Source: Pseudomonas serboccidentalis | Lineage (GTDB): Bacteria > Pseudomonadota > Gammaproteobacteria > Pseudomonadales > Pseudomonadaceae | Assembly (NCBI RefSeq): GCF_028830055.1 | Contig: NZ_CP101655.1 | Coordinates: 2,662,498-2,726,497 of the forward strand | Direction: 5' to 3' | DNA length: 64,000 bases | Shown here: positions 8,938 through 21,155 of the stretch, piece by piece | Numbering within the stretch: position 1 is the first letter of the stretch | How the letters are laid out: each line of letters opens with the position of its first letter | The notes under the pieces: model-generated | The model's database searches: none | Told to the model about the DNA's origin: nothing | Seen by the model: only the letters and a program-made list of their open reading frames with translations | Translations under genes and position numbers: made by a program

Positions 8938-9838
8938 TGTTCTCCTCGCGTCCGGCCAGCTCATCGGCACCGGTCGCGCCCCACGCCTGCAATTGCTGGA
9001 TCACGCCGCGCACCAGCACTTCCGGCGCAGAAGCGCCGGCGGTGATGCCGATACGCTCAACCCCGTCGAACCAGCTCTTTTGCAGGTCTTCGGCGCCGTC
9101 GATCAGGTAGGCCGGTGTGGCCATGCGTTCGGCCAGTTCACGCAGACGATTGGAGTTGGAGCTGTTCGGGCTGCCCACCACCAACACCACGTCGCATTCG
9201 TCGGCCAGTTGCTTGACCGCGTCCTGACGGTTTTGCGTGGCGTAGCAGATGTCGTCCTTGCGCGGGCCGCCGATGGCCGGGAAACGCGTGCGCAGGGCAT
9301 CGATCACGCGACTGGTGTCGTCCATCGACAGGGTGGTCTGGGTCACGAAGGCCAGCTTGTCCGGGTTCTTCACCTGCAGCTCGGCGACATCCTTCTCGTC
9401 TTCGACGAGGTAGATCGCACCACCATTGCTGCCGTCGTACTGGCCCATGGTGCCTTCGACTTCCGGGTGACCGGCGTGGCCGATCAGGATGCACTCACGG
9501 CCGTCGCGGCTGTATTTCGCGACTTCGATGTGCACCTTGGTCACCAGCGGGCAAGTGGCATCGAACACTTTCAGGCCACGGCCGGCGGCTTCGGTACGCA
9601 CCGCTTGAGAGACGCCATGGGCACTGAAAATGACGATGACGTCGTCCGGCACCTGATCCAGTTCTTCGACGAAGATCGCGCCACGGCTGCGCAGGTCTTC
9701 GACGACGAACTTGTTGTGCACCACTTCATGGCGCACGTAGATCGGCGGCCCGAAGACTTCCAGGGCGCGGTTGACGATTTCGATCGCCCGGTCCACGCCG
9801 GCGCAGAAGCCACGGGGGTTGGCGAGTTTGATTTGCAT
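8894..9838 (-). CDS. ispH: 4-hydroxy-3-methylbut-2-enyl diphosphate reductase IspH (LytB)
   Basis: Protein of 314 residues, the last enzyme of the MEP isoprenoid pathway, producing IPP and DMAPP. The three iron-sulfur cysteines are seen in GFCAGV (C12), DATCPL and DICYAT. The conserved [10 protein letters not shown] holds the catalytic Glu, and SNSNRL is the phosphate-binding Ser-x-Asn. It is the last gene of the ribF-ileS-lspA-fkpB-ispH group, separated from fkpB by a 209-nt gap with a repeat. Confidence 0.97.
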   Translation of the reverse strand: MQIKLANPRGFCAGVDRAIEIVNRALEVFGPPIYVRHEVVHNKFVVEDLRSRGAIFVEELDQVPDDVIVIFSAHGVSQAVRTEAAGRGLKVFDATCPLVTKVHIEVAKYSRDGRECILIGHAGHPEVEGTMGQYDGSNGGAIYLVEDEKDVAELQVKNPDKLAFVTQTTLSMDDTSRVIDALRTRFPAIGGPRKDDICYATQNRQDAVKQLADECDVVLVVGSPNSSNSNRLRELAERMATPAYLIDGAEDLQKSWFDGVERIGITAGASAPEVLVRGVIQQLQAWGATGADELAGREENITFSMPKELRVRSI

Positions 9839-9900
9839 GCTGTGCCTCGTGTCTTGCGCGCGAAAAAACAGTGAATAACTACTGTGGGAGCAGACCCGTT

Positions 9901-10029
9901 GTGACGAGGGGGCTTGCCCCCGTTCGATTGCGCAGCAATCGTAAATCGATCACCACTATCTCATTCAAGATCGAGGTGGATCATTTCAGGGGCACTGCGC
10001 GCCCCAACGGGGGCAAGCCCCCTCGCCAC
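9901..10029. repeat. Repeat doublet (GACGAGGGGGCTTGCCCCC family)
   Basis: Inverted copies of GACGAGGGGGCTTGCCCCCG and its complement (9903-9922 and 10007-10026) flank about 80 nt between fkpB and ispH. The unit is itself a small palindrome (GGGGGCTTGCCCCC), typical of Pseudomonas REP elements. Confidence 0.8.
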
Positions 10030-10047
10030 AAAGGCTCCCGTGTACTT

Positions 10048-10500
10048 TTACAGCGCTTTGACGTTGATGATCTCGACGTCAAAGGTCAGCGTCTTGCCGG
10101 CCAGCGGGTGGTTGAAGTCGACGGTCACTTGCGCGTCGTCGAATTCTTTCACCACACCCGGCAGCTCAGTATTGGCCGCATCGTTGAAGATCACCAGCAA
10201 ACCCGGCGACAGCTCCATGTCGGCAAACTGCGAGCGCGGGATGATCTGCACGTTTTGCGGGTTCGGCTGGCCGAAGGCGTTTTCCGGCTCGACGGTCAGC
10301 GTGCGCTTGTCGCCAGCCTTGAAGCCGAACAGTGCCGCTTCGAAACCCGGCAGCAGGTTGCCGTCGCCGACCTTGAAGGTCGCCGGAGCTTTGTCGAACG
10401 TGCTGTCGACCGTGTCGCCGTTCTCCAGGCGCAGTGCGAAGTGCAACGTGACTTCCGTGTTCTGACCGATGCGTTGCTCAGCCAATACCTGTTCAGTCAT
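10048..10500 (-). CDS. fkpB: FKBP-type peptidyl-prolyl isomerase FkpB/SlpA
   Basis: Protein of 150 residues in the SlyD-like FKBP family. The FKBP core is split by an inserted chaperone flap (PENAFGQPNPQNVQIIPRSQF). Motifs include GDTVDSTF and GNLLPGFEAALFG. It catalyses cis-trans prolyl isomerisation in the cytoplasm. Its start overlaps the lspA stop by 8 nt, and the lspA-fkpB-ispH neighbourhood is the same as in enterobacteria. Confidence 0.93.
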   Translation of the reverse strand: MTEQVLAEQRIGQNTEVTLHFALRLENGDTVDSTFDKAPATFKVGDGNLLPGFEAALFGFKAGDKRTLTVEPENAFGQPNPQNVQIIPRSQFADMELSPGLLVIFNDAANTELPGVVKEFDDAQVTVDFNHPLAGKTLTFDVEIINVKAL

Positions 10501-11005
10501 GAACGGCTTCTCCGGTTTTCTTGGTTTTGAACATGTCCAGTGCCAGCATCACCGCGCCAACGGTGATGGCGCTGTCGGCAAAGTTGAACGCCGGGAAATA
10601 CCAGCGGTTCTGCCAGTGCACCAGAATGAAGTCGATCACATGGCCCAGGGCAATGCGGTCATACAGATTGCCCAGCGCGCCGCCCAGCACCAGCGCCAGA
10701 GCGATGGCCAGCCAGGTATCGTTGCGACCCAGACGTTTGAGCCAGACCACCAGCACCGCACTGACCACGATCGCGATCAGGGCGAACAGCCAGCGCTGCC
10801 AGCCGGAGCTGTCGGCCAGGAAGCTGAACGCCGCGCCGGTGTTGTAGGCCAGGGTCCAGCTGAAGTAATCAGGAATGATCACGATCTGCTGGAACATTTC
10901 GAGCCTGTTTTCGAAGTAGAACTTGCTGGCCTGGTCGATGACCAGAACCAGCAAACTCAACCAGAGCCAGCTCAACCGTCCGAAACGGCCAACGGCATTA
11001 GGCAT
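10493..11005 (-). CDS. lspA: Lipoprotein signal peptidase LspA
   Basis: Signal peptidase II of 170 residues, which cleaves prolipoproteins before the lipidated Cys at the inner membrane. Four membrane segments are visible. Conserved blocks: [33 protein letters not shown] and FNFADSAI; the Asp residues of the last two are the catalytic pair. It overlaps ileS and fkpB by 8 nt each, so the genes are co-translated. Confidence 0.97.
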   Translation of the reverse strand: MPNAVGRFGRLSWLWLSLLVLVIDQASKFYFENRLEMFQQIVIIPDYFSWTLAYNTGAAFSFLADSSGWQRWLFALIAIVVSAVLVVWLKRLGRNDTWLAIALALVLGGALGNLYDRIALGHVIDFILVHWQNRWYFPAFNFADSAITVGAVMLALDMFKTKKTGEAVHD

Positions 11006-13829
11006 AGTGACGAACCTCGCCGGCGCCGCTGATGTTGTCGACGCAACGACCGCAGATTTCCGGATGCTCCGGGTTCACGCCGACGTCTTCACGGCAGTGC
11101 CAGCAACGGGCGCATTTCGGGAAGGCCGATTTGACGATCTTCAGTTTCAGGCCGCTGACTTCGGTGACGACCGCGTCTGCAGGTGCCTGAACGAAAGGCG
11201 CCACGCTGGCGGTCGAAGTGATCAGTACAAAGCGCAACTCGTTGCTCAGCTTGGCCAGGTCGGCGCTCAGGGCGTCTTCGGCGAACAGCGTCACTTCGGC
11301 TTGCAGGTTGCCACCGACGGCTTTGGCCGCGCGCTGGATTTCCATCTCTTTGTTGACCGCAACTTTCACTTCCATGATGCGATCCCAGTAGGCGCGACCC
11401 AACTCGAAGCCTTCCGGCAGCTCGGTCAGACCTTCATACCAGGTGTTGAGCATCACCGACTCGTTGCGCTCGCCCGGCAGGTACTGCCACAGCTCGTCGG
11501 CGGTGAACGCCAGGATCGGTGCGATCCAGCGCACCAGCGCTTCGCAGATGTGGAACAGCGCGGTCTGGCACGAGCGGCGCGCCTTGCTGTCGGCGCCGGT
11601 GGTGTACTGGCGATCCTTGATGATGTCGAGGTAGAAACCACCCAGCTCCTGCACGCAGAAGTTGTGGATCTTGGAGTAGACGTTCCAGAAACGGTATTCG
11701 CCGTAGTGCTCTTGCAACTCGCGTTGCAGCAGCAGGGTACGGTCCACGGCCCAGCGATCCAGCGCGAGCATGTCTTCAGCCGGCAGCAGGTCGGTGGCCG
11801 GGTTGAAACCGGTCAGGTTGGAAAGCAGGAAACGTGCGGTATTACGGATGCGACGATAGGCGTCCGCGCTGCGTTGCAGAATCTGCTCGGACACGGCCAT
11901 TTCGCCGGAGTAGTCAGTCGAGGCGACCCACAGACGCATGATGTCGGCGCCCAGGGTGTCGTTGACTTTTTGCGGTGCGATCACGTTGCCCAGCGACTTG
12001 GACATCTTGCGGCCGGACTCGTCGACGGTGAAGCCGTGGGTCAGCAGTTCGCGGTACGGCGCGTGGTTGTCGATGGCGCAACCGGTCAACAGCGACGAGT
12101 GGAACCAGCCGCGGTGTTGGTCGGAACCTTCCAGGTACAGGTCGGCGCGCGGGCCAGTCTCGTGACCCATCGGGTGCGAACCGCGCAGCACGTGCCAGTG
12201 GGTGGTGCCCGAGTCGAACCAGACGTCGAGGGTGTCGCTGATCTTGTCGTACAGCGGCGCTTCGTCGCCCAGCAGTTCGGCGGCGTCGAGCTTGAACCAG
12301 GCTTCGATGCCTTCGACTTCAACGCGCTTGGCAACTTCTTCCATCAGCTCAACGGTGCGTGGGTGCAGCTCGCCGCTTTCCTTGTTGAGGAAGAACGGGA
12401 TCGGCACGCCCCAGTTGCGCTGACGGGAGATGCACCAGTCCGGACGGTTGGCGATCATCGAATGCAGGCGCGCCTGGCCCCAGGCCGGAACGAACTTGGT
12501 GTCTTCGATGGCTTTGAGCGACCGCACGCGCAGGGTGTCGCCGCTGACCGGCTCTTTGTCCATGCCGATGAACCACTGCGCGGTCGCGCGGTAGATCAGC
12601 GGGGTCTTGTGGCGCCAGCAGTGCATGTAGCTGTGTTCGATGACGGTGGTGTGCATCAGCGCACCGACTTCGGTCAGCTTGTCGACGATGGCCGGGTTGG
12701 CTTTCCAGATGAACTGGCCGCCAAAGAATTCCAGCGACGGCGCGTACACGCCGTTGCTTTGCACCGGGTTGAGGATGTCGTCGTTGACCATGCCGTACTT
12801 CTTGCAGGTCACGAAGTCGTCCACACCGTAAGCCGGGGCGGAGTGAACCACACCGGTGCCGGCGCCCAGTTCCACGTAGTCGGCCAGGTACACCGGCGAC
12901 AGACGGTCGTAGAACGGGTGACGGAAGTTGATCAGTTCCAGCGCCGAACCTGGCGCGGTGGCCAGCACGGTGCCTTCAACGCCGTAACGGGACAGGCAGG
13001 ACTCGACCAGCTCTTCAGCCAGAACCAGCAGCTTGTCGCCGATATCAACCAGCGCGTAGTTGAATTCCGGGTGAACGTTCAGCGCCTGGTTGGCCGGGAT
13101 GGTCCACGGGGTGGTGGTCCAGATCACGATCGAGGCAGGCTTGCCCAGCGACGGCAGACCGAACGCGGCGGCCAGTTTGGCCTCGTCAGCGATCGGGAAG
13201 GCAACGTCGATGGTCGAGGACTTCTTGTTCTCGTACTCGACTTCCGCTTCGGCCAGGGCCGAACCGCAGTCGAAGCACCAGTTCACAGGCTTGAGGCCCT
13301 TGAACACGAAACCGCCCTTGACGATTTCGGCGAGGGCACGGATTTCACCGGCCTCGTTCTTGAAGTCCATGGTCTTGTACGGGTTGGCGAAGTCGCCCAG
13401 CACGCCGAGGCGGATGAACTCGGTCTTCTGCCCTTCGATCTGCTCGGTGGCGTAGGCACGGCACAGCTCGCGGGTCTTGTCCGCGCCCAGGTTCTTGCCG
13501 TGGGTCACTTCAACCTTGTGCTCGATCGGCAGGCCGTGGCAGTCCCAGCCCGGAACATACGGCGCGTCGAAGCCCGACAGGGTCTTCGAGCGGATGATCA
13601 TGTCCTTGAGAATCTTGTTCAGTGCGTGACCGATGTGGATCGTGCCGTTGGCGTACGGAGGACCGTCGTGCAGGACGAACTTCGGACGATCCTTGCCAAT
13701 CTCGCGCAACTTTCCGTACAGGCCAATACTGTCCCAGCGCTGCAGGATCTGCGGTTCGCGCTGTGGCAGGCCGGCCTTCATTGGGAAGGCGGTGTCCGGA
13801 AGGTTTAGCGTGGCTTTATAGTCGGTCAT
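10998..13829 (-). CDS. ileS: Isoleucyl-tRNA synthetase
   Basis: Class I synthetase of 943 residues that charges tRNA-Ile and edits Val. Signature HIGH (GTIHIGHAL, near 60), KMSKS ([10 protein letters not shown], near 600) and the CP1 editing domain in between. The C-terminal zinc finger CARCWHC...CGRC is intact. It lies 13 nt after ribF and overlaps lspA, as in most gammaproteobacteria. A very long open frame on the opposite strand is a codon-bias shadow. Confidence 0.98.
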   Translation of the reverse strand: MTDYKATLNLPDTAFPMKAGLPQREPQILQRWDSIGLYGKLREIGKDRPKFVLHDGPPYANGTIHIGHALNKILKDMIIRSKTLSGFDAPYVPGWDCHGLPIEHKVEVTHGKNLGADKTRELCRAYATEQIEGQKTEFIRLGVLGDFANPYKTMDFKNEAGEIRALAEIVKGGFVFKGLKPVNWCFDCGSALAEAEVEYENKKSSTIDVAFPIADEAKLAAAFGLPSLGKPASIVIWTTTPWTIPANQALNVHPEFNYALVDIGDKLLVLAEELVESCLSRYGVEGTVLATAPGSALELINFRHPFYDRLSPVYLADYVELGAGTGVVHSAPAYGVDDFVTCKKYGMVNDDILNPVQSNGVYAPSLEFFGGQFIWKANPAIVDKLTEVGALMHTTVIEHSYMHCWRHKTPLIYRATAQWFIGMDKEPVSGDTLRVRSLKAIEDTKFVPAWGQARLHSMIANRPDWCISRQRNWGVPIPFFLNKESGELHPRTVELMEEVAKRVEVEGIEAWFKLDAAELLGDEAPLYDKISDTLDVWFDSGTTHWHVLRGSHPMGHETGPRADLYLEGSDQHRGWFHSSLLTGCAIDNHAPYRELLTHGFTVDESGRKMSKSLGNVIAPQKVNDTLGADIMRLWVASTDYSGEMAVSEQILQRSADAYRRIRNTARFLLSNLTGFNPATDLLPAEDMLALDRWAVDRTLLLQRELQEHYGEYRFWNVYSKIHNFCVQELGGFYLDIIKDRQYTTGADSKARRSCQTALFHICEALVRWIAPILAFTADELWQYLPGERNESVMLNTWYEGLTELPEGFELGRAYWDRIMEVKVAVNKEMEIQRAAKAVGGNLQAEVTLFAEDALSADLAKLSNELRFVLITSTASVAPFVQAPADAVVTEVSGLKLKIVKSAFPKCARCWHCREDVGVNPEHPEICGRCVDNISGAGEVRHYA

Positions 13830-13842
13830 TTAAGGCTCTTCA

Positions 13843-14781
13843 TTAGCGATGGGCGCTAGGTGCGGCTAGTGCACGGGCGGCGGCGACATCCGCGTTGATC
13901 GCCGTTTTCAGTGCCTCCAGAGAGGCGAAACGCTGCTCTTCACGCAGCTTTTGGTGGAAAACCACCGTCAGACGCCGGTCATACAGATCGCCGGCAAAAT
14001 CCAATAGGTGAACTTCAAGGTGGGCTTTGCCATCACCTTGCACCGTGGGCCGTACGCCGATGTTGGCGACGCCGGGCCAGGTCTTGCCGTCGATGTCCAC
14101 ATCCACCAGATAAACCCCGGTGAACGGCACGCGACGACGCTTGAGTTGAATGTTGGCAGTGGGCGTCCCCAGTTGCCGGGCCAGTTTCTGACCGTGCAGT
14201 ACGCGACCGGCGATCCGGTACGGGCGGCCGAGCAGGCGTTCGGCCAAAGCAAAATCGGCGGCGGCCAACGCGTTGCGCACCTGGGTGCTGCTGACGCGAA
14301 TGCCGTCCAGCTCGACGGTTTGCGCGGCTTCCACGGTAAAACCATGGACTTGTCCGGCCTGCAGCAGAAAATCGAAATCGCCGAGGCGGTCGCAGCCAAA
14401 GCGGAAATCGTCACCGACTTCCAGATGCTGCACGCCGAGGCCATCCACCAGGATGGTATCGACGAACTCACTGGCGCTGAGCTTGCTCAGGCGCTGGTTG
14501 AACGCCAGGCACAGAACCCGGTCGACACCTTCGGCGGCCAGCAGTTGCAGCTTGTCGCGCAACCGGGCCAGACGTGCCGGCGCGGTCTCGGGAGCAAAGA
14601 ATTCCCGCGGCTGCGGCTCGAAAATCACCACGCAGCTGGGTACGCCCAACTCGAGCGCACGCTCACGCAGTCGGGCCAGGATAGCCTGGTGACCACGGTG
14701 AACACCGTCAAAGTTGCCAATAGTGGCGACGCAGCCCCGATGCTGGGGGCGCAAGTTGTGGAGGCCTCGAACCAGCTGCAT
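13843..14781 (-). CDS. ribF: Bifunctional riboflavin kinase/FAD synthetase RibF
   Basis: Protein of 312 residues. The N-terminal FMN adenylyltransferase has GNFDGVHRGHQ and a C-terminal flavokinase module has GRVLHGQKLARQLGTPTANI. It converts riboflavin to FMN and then FAD. The frame is open upstream to 14856, but ATG 14781 gives MQLVRGLHNLRPQ, the usual family start. First gene of the ribF-ileS-lspA-fkpB-ispH cluster. Confidence 0.95.
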   Translation of the reverse strand: MQLVRGLHNLRPQHRGCVATIGNFDGVHRGHQAILARLRERALELGVPSCVVIFEPQPREFFAPETAPARLARLRDKLQLLAAEGVDRVLCLAFNQRLSKLSASEFVDTILVDGLGVQHLEVGDDFRFGCDRLGDFDFLLQAGQVHGFTVEAAQTVELDGIRVSSTQVRNALAAADFALAERLLGRPYRIAGRVLHGQKLARQLGTPTANIQLKRRRVPFTGVYLVDVDIDGKTWPGVANIGVRPTVQGDGKAHLEVHLLDFAGDLYDRRLTVVFHQKLREEQRFASLEALKTAINADVAAARALAAPSAHR

Positions 14782-14910
14782 AACGCGCTTCTTGCTCATA
14801 AAGTGGTCGATTATAACCACACCCGACGGTCGACGACAGGCAACACCGTAACGCAAAGTGATCGAGCCGACAAAACTGCCGGCCCGTGCCCGCCCATAAA
14901 GGCTGAAACC

Positions 14911-16449
14911 TCAGCTCAAGGCCTTGCGATTGAAGTCTCGCAGGCGAAAGCCCAGCAGCAGCAACATGCCGAAGTACGCCACCACACCAGCAACCACCAG
15001 CGCACCGAGACGCAGGAAACGTTCCAGCATGTGCCCCTGATCCCAGGCCGGCATGAAATGCATGCCGAGCAGTAACACCGCCGACATCACTGACACCGCC
15101 ACCACCAGCTTGAAGCCGAACGTGTACCAGCCCGGTTGCGGCTGATACATCTTTTGCTTGCGCAGCTGATAGAACAGCAGCCCGGCATTGAGGCAGGCAC
15201 CGGCACTGATCGCCAGCGCCAGACCGGCGTGAGCCAGCGGACCGATCAATACCAGGTTGAACAGTTGAGTGACGATCAGGGTGAAAATTGCGATTTTTAC
15301 CGGGGTACGAATGTTCTGTTGCGCATAAAAGCCCGGCGCCAGCACCTTGATCACGATAATCCCCAGCAGGCCGACAGAATAGGCAATCAGCGCACGCTGG
15401 GTCATGGACGCATCAAACGCGCTGAACTGACCGTACTGAAACAATGAAACCGTCAGCGGCTCGGCAAGAATCCCCAGTGCCAGCGCACACGGCAGCACCA
15501 GCACGAAGCACAGGCGCAGGCCCCAGTCGAGAATCCGCGAATACTCGTGGCGATCCTTGCTGGCGTAGGTTTTGGCCAGAGTCGGCAGCAGGATCGTGCC
15601 CAGCGCCACGCCGAGTACGCCAGACGGCAACTCCATCAAGCGGTCGGCGTAATACATCCACGACACCGAACCGGCCACCAGAAACGAAGCGAAGATGGTG
15701 TTGATGATCAACGAAATCTGGCTGACCGAGACGCCGATGATCGCCGGCAGCATCTGTTTCATCACCCGCCATACGCCGCTATCGCGCAGGTTCAGGCGTG
15801 GCAGCACCAACATGCCGATCTTTTTCAGGTGCGGCAGTTGATAGAGCAGCTGCGCCAGCCCACCCACCAGCACCGCCCAGCCAAGGGCCATGACCGGCGG
15901 ATCGAAATATGGCGTCAGGAACAGCGAGAACACGATCATGCTGACGTTAAGCAGGGTCGGCACGAACGCTGGCACCGAGAAGCGGTTCCAGGTATTGAGA
16001 ATCGCCCCGGCCAGCGACGACAGGGAGATCAGCAATATATAAGGGAACGTCACCCGCAGCAGATCGGAGGTGAGCTGAAATTTTTCCGGTGTGTCGGCAA
16101 ACCCCGGTGCCGTGGCCCAGATCACCCAAGGCGCGGCGATCATGCCCAGCGCAGTGACCAGTGCCAGCACCAAGGTCAGCAGACCGGAAACATAGGCAAT
16201 AAAAGTACGGGTCGCCTCTTCGCCCTTCTGACTTTTGTATTCCGCCAGAATCGGCACAAATGCCTGGGAGAACGCGCCCTCGGCGAAAATTCGCCGCAAC
16301 AGGTTGGGCAGTTTGAAGGCGATAAAGAAGGCATCAGTCGCCATCCCGGCGCCGAATGTGCGAGCGATGAGCGTGTCACGAACAAAGCCCAAAATACGGG
16401 AAAGCATCGTGATAGAGCTGACGGCGGCCAACGATTTGAGCAGATTCAT
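14911..16449 (-). CDS. murJ: Lipid II flippase MurJ (MviN)
   Basis: Inner-membrane protein of 512 residues in the MOP superfamily with about 14 membrane segments. It flips lipid II for peptidoglycan synthesis. Start [22 protein letters not shown] at 16449 is the normal N-terminus; the longer frame to 16596 lacks similarity. The conserved Arg positions in the first helices ([17 protein letters not shown]) are present. A 129-nt gap separates it from ribF. Confidence 0.96.
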   Translation of the reverse strand: MNLLKSLAAVSSITMLSRILGFVRDTLIARTFGAGMATDAFFIAFKLPNLLRRIFAEGAFSQAFVPILAEYKSQKGEEATRTFIAYVSGLLTLVLALVTALGMIAAPWVIWATAPGFADTPEKFQLTSDLLRVTFPYILLISLSSLAGAILNTWNRFSVPAFVPTLLNVSMIVFSLFLTPYFDPPVMALGWAVLVGGLAQLLYQLPHLKKIGMLVLPRLNLRDSGVWRVMKQMLPAIIGVSVSQISLIINTIFASFLVAGSVSWMYYADRLMELPSGVLGVALGTILLPTLAKTYASKDRHEYSRILDWGLRLCFVLVLPCALALGILAEPLTVSLFQYGQFSAFDASMTQRALIAYSVGLLGIIVIKVLAPGFYAQQNIRTPVKIAIFTLIVTQLFNLVLIGPLAHAGLALAISAGACLNAGLLFYQLRKQKMYQPQPGWYTFGFKLVVAVSVMSAVLLLGMHFMPAWDQGHMLERFLRLGALVVAGVVAYFGMLLLLGFRLRDFNRKALS

Positions 16450-16619
16450 TGAGGAAATCAGGGCCTTTCGATAAACAGCAGGCGAACAATGCGCCCACTT
16501 GTGCGATACTCCGCGCCGCAACAGCACAGAGCCAAAGCTCGCGAGTTTACAGGTCAAGCGCCGGAAATAAATATCCCGCCTCTTTATACCTACCACTTAG
16601 CGGAACGATTCAAGTGCCC

Positions 16620-16648
16620 TTGACAAGACTTCTCTTCATCGGCATGAT
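16620..16648 (+). promoter_or_regulatory. Sigma-70 promoter of rpsT
   Basis: TTGACA (-35) at 16620-16625, a 17-nt spacer and CATGAT (-10) at 16643-16648, followed by a leader of about 45 nt before the rpsT GTG. The -35 is perfect and the -10 is weak. Confidence 0.55.
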
Positions 16649-16701
16649 TCGCGGCCTATTTTGTTTGCTATTTCCTAAAAAGTCTTTCGAGGAGCTCGAC
16701 G

Positions 16702-16974
16702 GTGGCCAACTCACCTTCCGCCAAAAAACGTGCAAAACAGGCTGAGAAGCGTCGCAGCCACAACGCCAGCCTGCGTTCCATGGTTCGTACCTACATCAAG
16801 AATGTAGTTAAAGCCATCGACGCAAAAGACGCTGAAAAAGCTCAAGCTGCATACGTTCTGGCTGTGCCAGTTATCGACCGTATGGCCGATAAAGGCATCA
16901 TCCACAAGAACAAGGCTGCTCGTCATAAGAGCCGTCTGAATGGCCACGTCAAGGCACTGAAAGAAGCTGCCTAA
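16702..16974 (+). CDS. rpsT: 30S ribosomal protein S20
   Basis: Basic protein of 90 residues ([18 protein letters not shown]), binding 16S rRNA in the 30S body. The start is GTG with GAGGAGCT upstream; rpsT commonly uses a non-ATG start tied to autoregulation. Divergent from murJ. A strong terminator follows the stop codon. Confidence 0.98.
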   Translation: MANSPSAKKRAKQAEKRRSHNASLRSMVRTYIKNVVKAIDAKDAEKAQAAYVLAVPVIDRMADKGIIHKNKAARHKSRLNGHVKALKEAA

Positions 16975-16988
16975 GCGACGTAGTCATT

Positions 16989-17018
16989 AAAAAACCGACC
17001 TCAGGGTCGGTTTTTTAT
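16989..17018 (+). terminator. Rho-independent terminator of rpsT
   Basis: The stem AACCGACC / GGTCGGTT with loop TCAG is followed by a run of T, 15 nt after the rpsT stop. Confidence 0.9.
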
Positions 17019-17051
17019 TGCCTGCGATTTGATAAACGCAAAGCAAAAAAA

Positions 17052-17140
17052 TGTAGGAGTGAACCTGCTCGCGATAGTGGTTAGTCAGATGTGCATTTGC
17101 TGACGGGTACACCAATATCGCGAGCAGGCTCACTCCTACA
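17052..17140. repeat. REP doublet (TGTAGGAGTGARCCTGCTCGCGA family)
   Basis: Inverted copies, TGTAGGAGTGAACCTGCTCG on the left and CGAGCAGGCTCACTCCTACA on the right, lie between the convergent rpsT and creA genes. The left copy has A where the other copies have G (GTGAACC against GTGAGCC). Confidence 0.88.
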
Positions 17141-17155
17141 ATTGGTTTTGCGCTG

Positions 17156-17623
17156 TTATTGCTGGACCGGCACCCACGGCAGGATCGGAATCGCCGTCAC
17201 CGCATTCTGCGGGCTCCCCTCGATCACGCGATCGCTGTAGACCAGATACACCAGCGTATTGCGCTTCTTGTCGAGGAAACGCACGACCTGCATGGTCTTG
17301 AACACCAGCGAAGTGCGCTCCTTGAACACCTCGTCGCCATCCTTCAGCTCGCCCTTGAACTTGATCGGGCCGACCTGACGACAGGCAATGGATGCCTCGG
17401 CGCGATCCTCCGCCAGACCCAGACCGCCCTTCACCCCGCCAGTCTTGGCACGCGACAGGTAGCACGTCACGCCGTCGACTTTCGGATCATCGAAAGCCTC
17501 GACCACGATCCGGTCATTCGGACCGACGAACTTGAACACCGTCGACACCTGACCGATTTCCTCGGCCGAGGCCAGCAATGGCAACGCCATCAGCAGACCC
17601 AACAATCCTTTTGCCATGCGCAT
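17156..17623 (-). CDS. creA: CreA family periplasmic protein
   Basis: Protein of 155 residues with a signal peptide (cleavage about LLASA-EE). The body matches the CreA family: [31 protein letters not shown]... with conserved Cys residues ([15 protein letters not shown]). The molecular function is unknown. It starts 12 nt after proB on the same strand, so it is probably the tail of that transcript. Confidence 0.85.
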   Translation of the reverse strand: MRMAKGLLGLLMALPLLASAEEIGQVSTVFKFVGPNDRIVVEAFDDPKVDGVTCYLSRAKTGGVKGGLGLAEDRAEASIACRQVGPIKFKGELKDGDEVFKERTSLVFKTMQVVRFLDKKRNTLVYLVYSDRVIEGSPQNAVTAIPILPWVPVQQ

Positions 17624-17635
17624 CGCGTTTTTTCC

Positions 17636-18754
17636 TTAAACCAGAATCAGGTTGTCACGGTGAACCAGCTCCGGCTCAGCCATGTAGCCCAGCACGCCGA
17701 CAATTGCATCCGACGACTGACCAATGATTTTTTGCGCCTCCAGAGCGCTGTAGTTGGCCAGGCCACGGGCGATCTCACGACCATCCGGCGCCACGCAGAC
17801 CACCATTTCGCCACGGCGGAAACTGCCTTGCACCAGCTTCACGCCGACCGGCAGCAGGCTCTTGTTGCCCTGCGACAACGCCGATACCGCCCCCTCATCC
17901 AGCACCAGCGTGCCACGGGTTTGCAGATGCCCGGCCAGCCACTGCTTGCGCGCCGCCAGCATGCCGCGCTCAGGCGACAGCAGTGTGCCGATGCGCTCGC
18001 CAGCCTTCAGGCGATCGAGCACTCGCTCCAGGCGACCGCCGACGATGATGGTATGCGCCCCGGACCGCGCCGCCAGACGCGCCGCACGCAGCTTGGTCTG
18101 CATGCCACCGCGACCGAGCGCACCACCGGTGCCGCCCGCCACTGCATCCAGGGCCGGATCATCGGCGCGCGCTTCGTAGATCAGCTGCGCATCCGGATTA
18201 TTGCGCGGATCGGCGTCAAACATGCCATCGCGATCGGTCAGGATCACCAACAGGTCAGCCTCGACCAGGTTGGCCACCAGCGCCGCCAGCGTGTCGTTGT
18301 CGCCGAAACGGATTTCGTCAGTCACCACAGTGTCGTTTTCGTTGATCACCGGAATGACCTTCAGCTCGACCAGTGCACGCAGGGTGCTGCGAGCGTTCAA
18401 GTAGCGCTTGCGGTCGGACAGGTCGTCGTGAGTCAAAAGAATCTGCGCGGTGTGCAGGCCATGCTCGGCAAAGCTCGATTCCCAGGCCTGCACCAGCCCC
18501 ATCTGACCGATTGCAGCAGCGGCCTGGAGCTCGTGCATTGCACTGGGTCGTGCAGTCCAGCCCAGGCGGCTCATACCGGCAGCCACTGCGCCGGAAGACA
18601 CCAGCACCAGCTCGACACCTGCTTCATGCAGGGCCACCATCTGCTCGACCCAGACACCCATTGCCTTGCGATCCAGCCCCTTGCCGTCCGCCGTCAGCAA
18701 AGCGCTGCCGATCTTCACGACCCAACGCTGCGCACCTGTCACTTTGCTCCGCAT
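17636..18754 (-). CDS. proB: Glutamate 5-kinase ProB
   Basis: Protein of 372 residues, catalysing the first step of proline synthesis (glutamate to glutamyl-5-phosphate). The N-terminal amino-acid kinase domain has [27 protein letters not shown] and [14 protein letters not shown] domain fills the C-terminal 100 residues. Of the in-frame starts (TTG 18763, ATG 18757, ATG 18754), the last gives [11 protein letters not shown], the usual Pseudomonas N-terminus. It lies after obgE, separated by a hairpin. Confidence 0.96.
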   Translation of the reverse strand: MRSKVTGAQRWVVKIGSALLTADGKGLDRKAMGVWVEQMVALHEAGVELVLVSSGAVAAGMSRLGWTARPSAMHELQAAAAIGQMGLVQAWESSFAEHGLHTAQILLTHDDLSDRKRYLNARSTLRALVELKVIPVINENDTVVTDEIRFGDNDTLAALVANLVEADLLVILTDRDGMFDADPRNNPDAQLIYEARADDPALDAVAGGTGGALGRGGMQTKLRAARLAARSGAHTIIVGGRLERVLDRLKAGERIGTLLSPERGMLAARKQWLAGHLQTRGTLVLDEGAVSALSQGNKSLLPVGVKLVQGSFRRGEMVVCVAPDGREIARGLANYSALEAQKIIGQSSDAIVGVLGYMAEPELVHRDNLILV

Positions 18755-18829
18755 CATCTTCAACCTTAGCTTGAGGGCAGCGCGACCCAGCGCTGCCCGT
18801 GACGTTATTCGTGACTACCGTCCAGATAC

Positions 18830-18855
18830 TAAAACGCCGCTCGATTGAGCGGCGC
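18830..18855 (-). terminator. Hairpin/terminator between obgE and proB
   Basis: On the minus strand GCCGCTC-AATC-GAGCGGC is followed by GTTTTAG, about 100 nt after the obgE stop. The T-run is short, so some read-through into proB is likely. Confidence 0.6.
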
Positions 18856-18915
18856 CTTTGTAGCCGGCGTGCGAAGGATCATAACACCGCACCCGACCGC
18901 GATCCTCAGCACAGC

Positions 18916-18945
18916 AAAAGATCGCAGCCTGCGGCAGCTCCTACA
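18916..18945. repeat. Single REP unit
   Basis: One unpaired copy of AAAAGATCGCAGCCTGCGGC plus AGCTCCTACA, just beyond the obgE stop. No inverted partner lies nearby, so it cannot form the long hairpin of the doublets. Confidence 0.8.
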
Positions 18946-18952
18946 CAACGAA

Positions 18953-20179
<1,227 letters not shown>

Positions 20180-20229
20180 TCAACGCCTCTCGCCATACGG
20201 ACGAGCCGAAAAACAATCAAGACATAAGA

Positions 20230-20310
20230 CTCTTGCAAAAATGAGCGCAGCGACCCCAAGACACGACCTGCATCGCACGCCGACAGCCCATACAAACAGT
20301 TTTGCAAGAG
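20230..20310. repeat. Long-range inverted repeat in the obgE leader
   Basis: CTCTTGCAAAA (20230-20240) and its exact complement TTTTGCAAGAG (20300-20310) are 59 nt apart, between obgE and rpmA. Possible stem in the obgE 5' leader. Confidence 0.6.
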
Positions 20311-20325
20311 ACTCACCCCACAAAC

Positions 20326-20353
20326 GAAAAAGCCCCGTCGCAAGACAGGGCTC
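20326..20353 (-). terminator. Terminator of the rplU-rpmA operon
   Basis: On the minus strand AGCCCTGTC-TTGC-GACGGGGCT is followed by TTTTTC, 18 nt after the rpmA stop. One wobble pair in the stem. Confidence 0.85.
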
Positions 20354-20370
20354 TTCCAGCGATCTCGCGA

Positions 20371-20628
20371 TTAAGCCGCGACAACGCTCACGTAACGACG
20401 ACCGAAGGCGCCTTTTACTTCAAACTTGATCACGCCTTCGATTTTCGCGAAGAGGGTGTGATCTTTACCCATGCCAACGCCGTAGCCAGCGTGGAATTGG
20501 GTGCCGCGCTGACGCACGATGATGTTGCCGGCCTTGATGACCTGGCCGCCATACATCTTCACGCCAAGGCGTTTGGCTTCTGAGTCGCGACCGTTACGGG
20601 TACTACCACCAGCTTTTTTGTGTGCCAT
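20371..20628 (-). CDS. rpmA: 50S ribosomal protein L27
   Basis: Protein of 85 residues beginning [20 protein letters not shown], the flexible N-terminus that reaches the peptidyl transferase centre. Second gene of the rplU-rpmA operon, 35 nt after rplU. Confidence 0.98.
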
Positions 20629-20663
20629 GAGTTCAATTCTCCTAGTGAGGAATTAGGCTGTAA

Positions 20664-20975
20664 TTAAGCCTGAATACCGGTGATTTTGATCTCGGTGAAC
20701 CACTGGCGGTGGCCCATACGCTTCATGTGGTGCTTACGGCGACGGAACTTGATGATGCGGACTTTATCGTGACGACCTTGGGAGATCACTTCAGCCTTGA
20801 CGGTTGCGCCAGCAACAACAGGTGCGCCGATGTTCACGTCGTCGCCATTGGCGACCAGCAGAACGCGGTCAAAAGTCACGGATTCGCCAGTAGCGACTTC
20901 CAGTTTTTCGATCTTCAGGTATTCACCTTCAGCGACCTTGTATTGCTTACCGCCGGTAACGATTACTGCGTACAT
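20664..20975 (-). CDS. rplU: 50S ribosomal protein L21
   Basis: Protein of 103 residues starting [20 protein letters not shown], with the C-terminal [21 protein letters not shown] block. ATG 20975 is the family start; the frame open beyond it has no similarity. Binds 23S rRNA and L20. First gene of the operon, with a leader of about 130 nt from the promoter at 21109-21137. Confidence 0.98.
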   Translation of the reverse strand: MYAVIVTGGKQYKVAEGEYLKIEKLEVATGESVTFDRVLLVANGDDVNIGAPVVAGATVKAEVISQGRHDKVRIIKFRRRKHHMKRMGHRQWFTEIKITGIQA

Positions 20976-21108
20976 GGTATTTCTCCGATAATCCTGCTCA
21001 CCCAGCTCTTTATAAGAAGAGGTATTGGCTGGCATGGCTGCATGGGGCTGGAACGGCCCAAGTGCAATTGCGTAAGGCAGGTGCTGCCCAGGAAGTTCAG
21101 GGTGCGCG

Positions 21109-21137
21109 ATTGTACGCAAGCATCGAGAGTCACGCAA
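21109..21137 (-). promoter_or_regulatory. Sigma-70 promoter of rplU-rpmA
   Basis: On the minus strand TTGCGT, a 17-nt spacer and TACAAT. Good match and spacing. It leaves a leader of about 130 nt before rplU, longer than usual, possibly used for ribosomal-protein control. Confidence 0.65.
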
Positions 21138-21155
21138 GAGGCCGTCCATCGCGCC

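Noticed and set aside
10923..13808. Very long plus-strand open frame opposite ileS
   Set aside because: Exact antisense shadow of a GC-rich essential gene; composition (Gln, His, Val, Arg) is that of reverse-frame codon bias.
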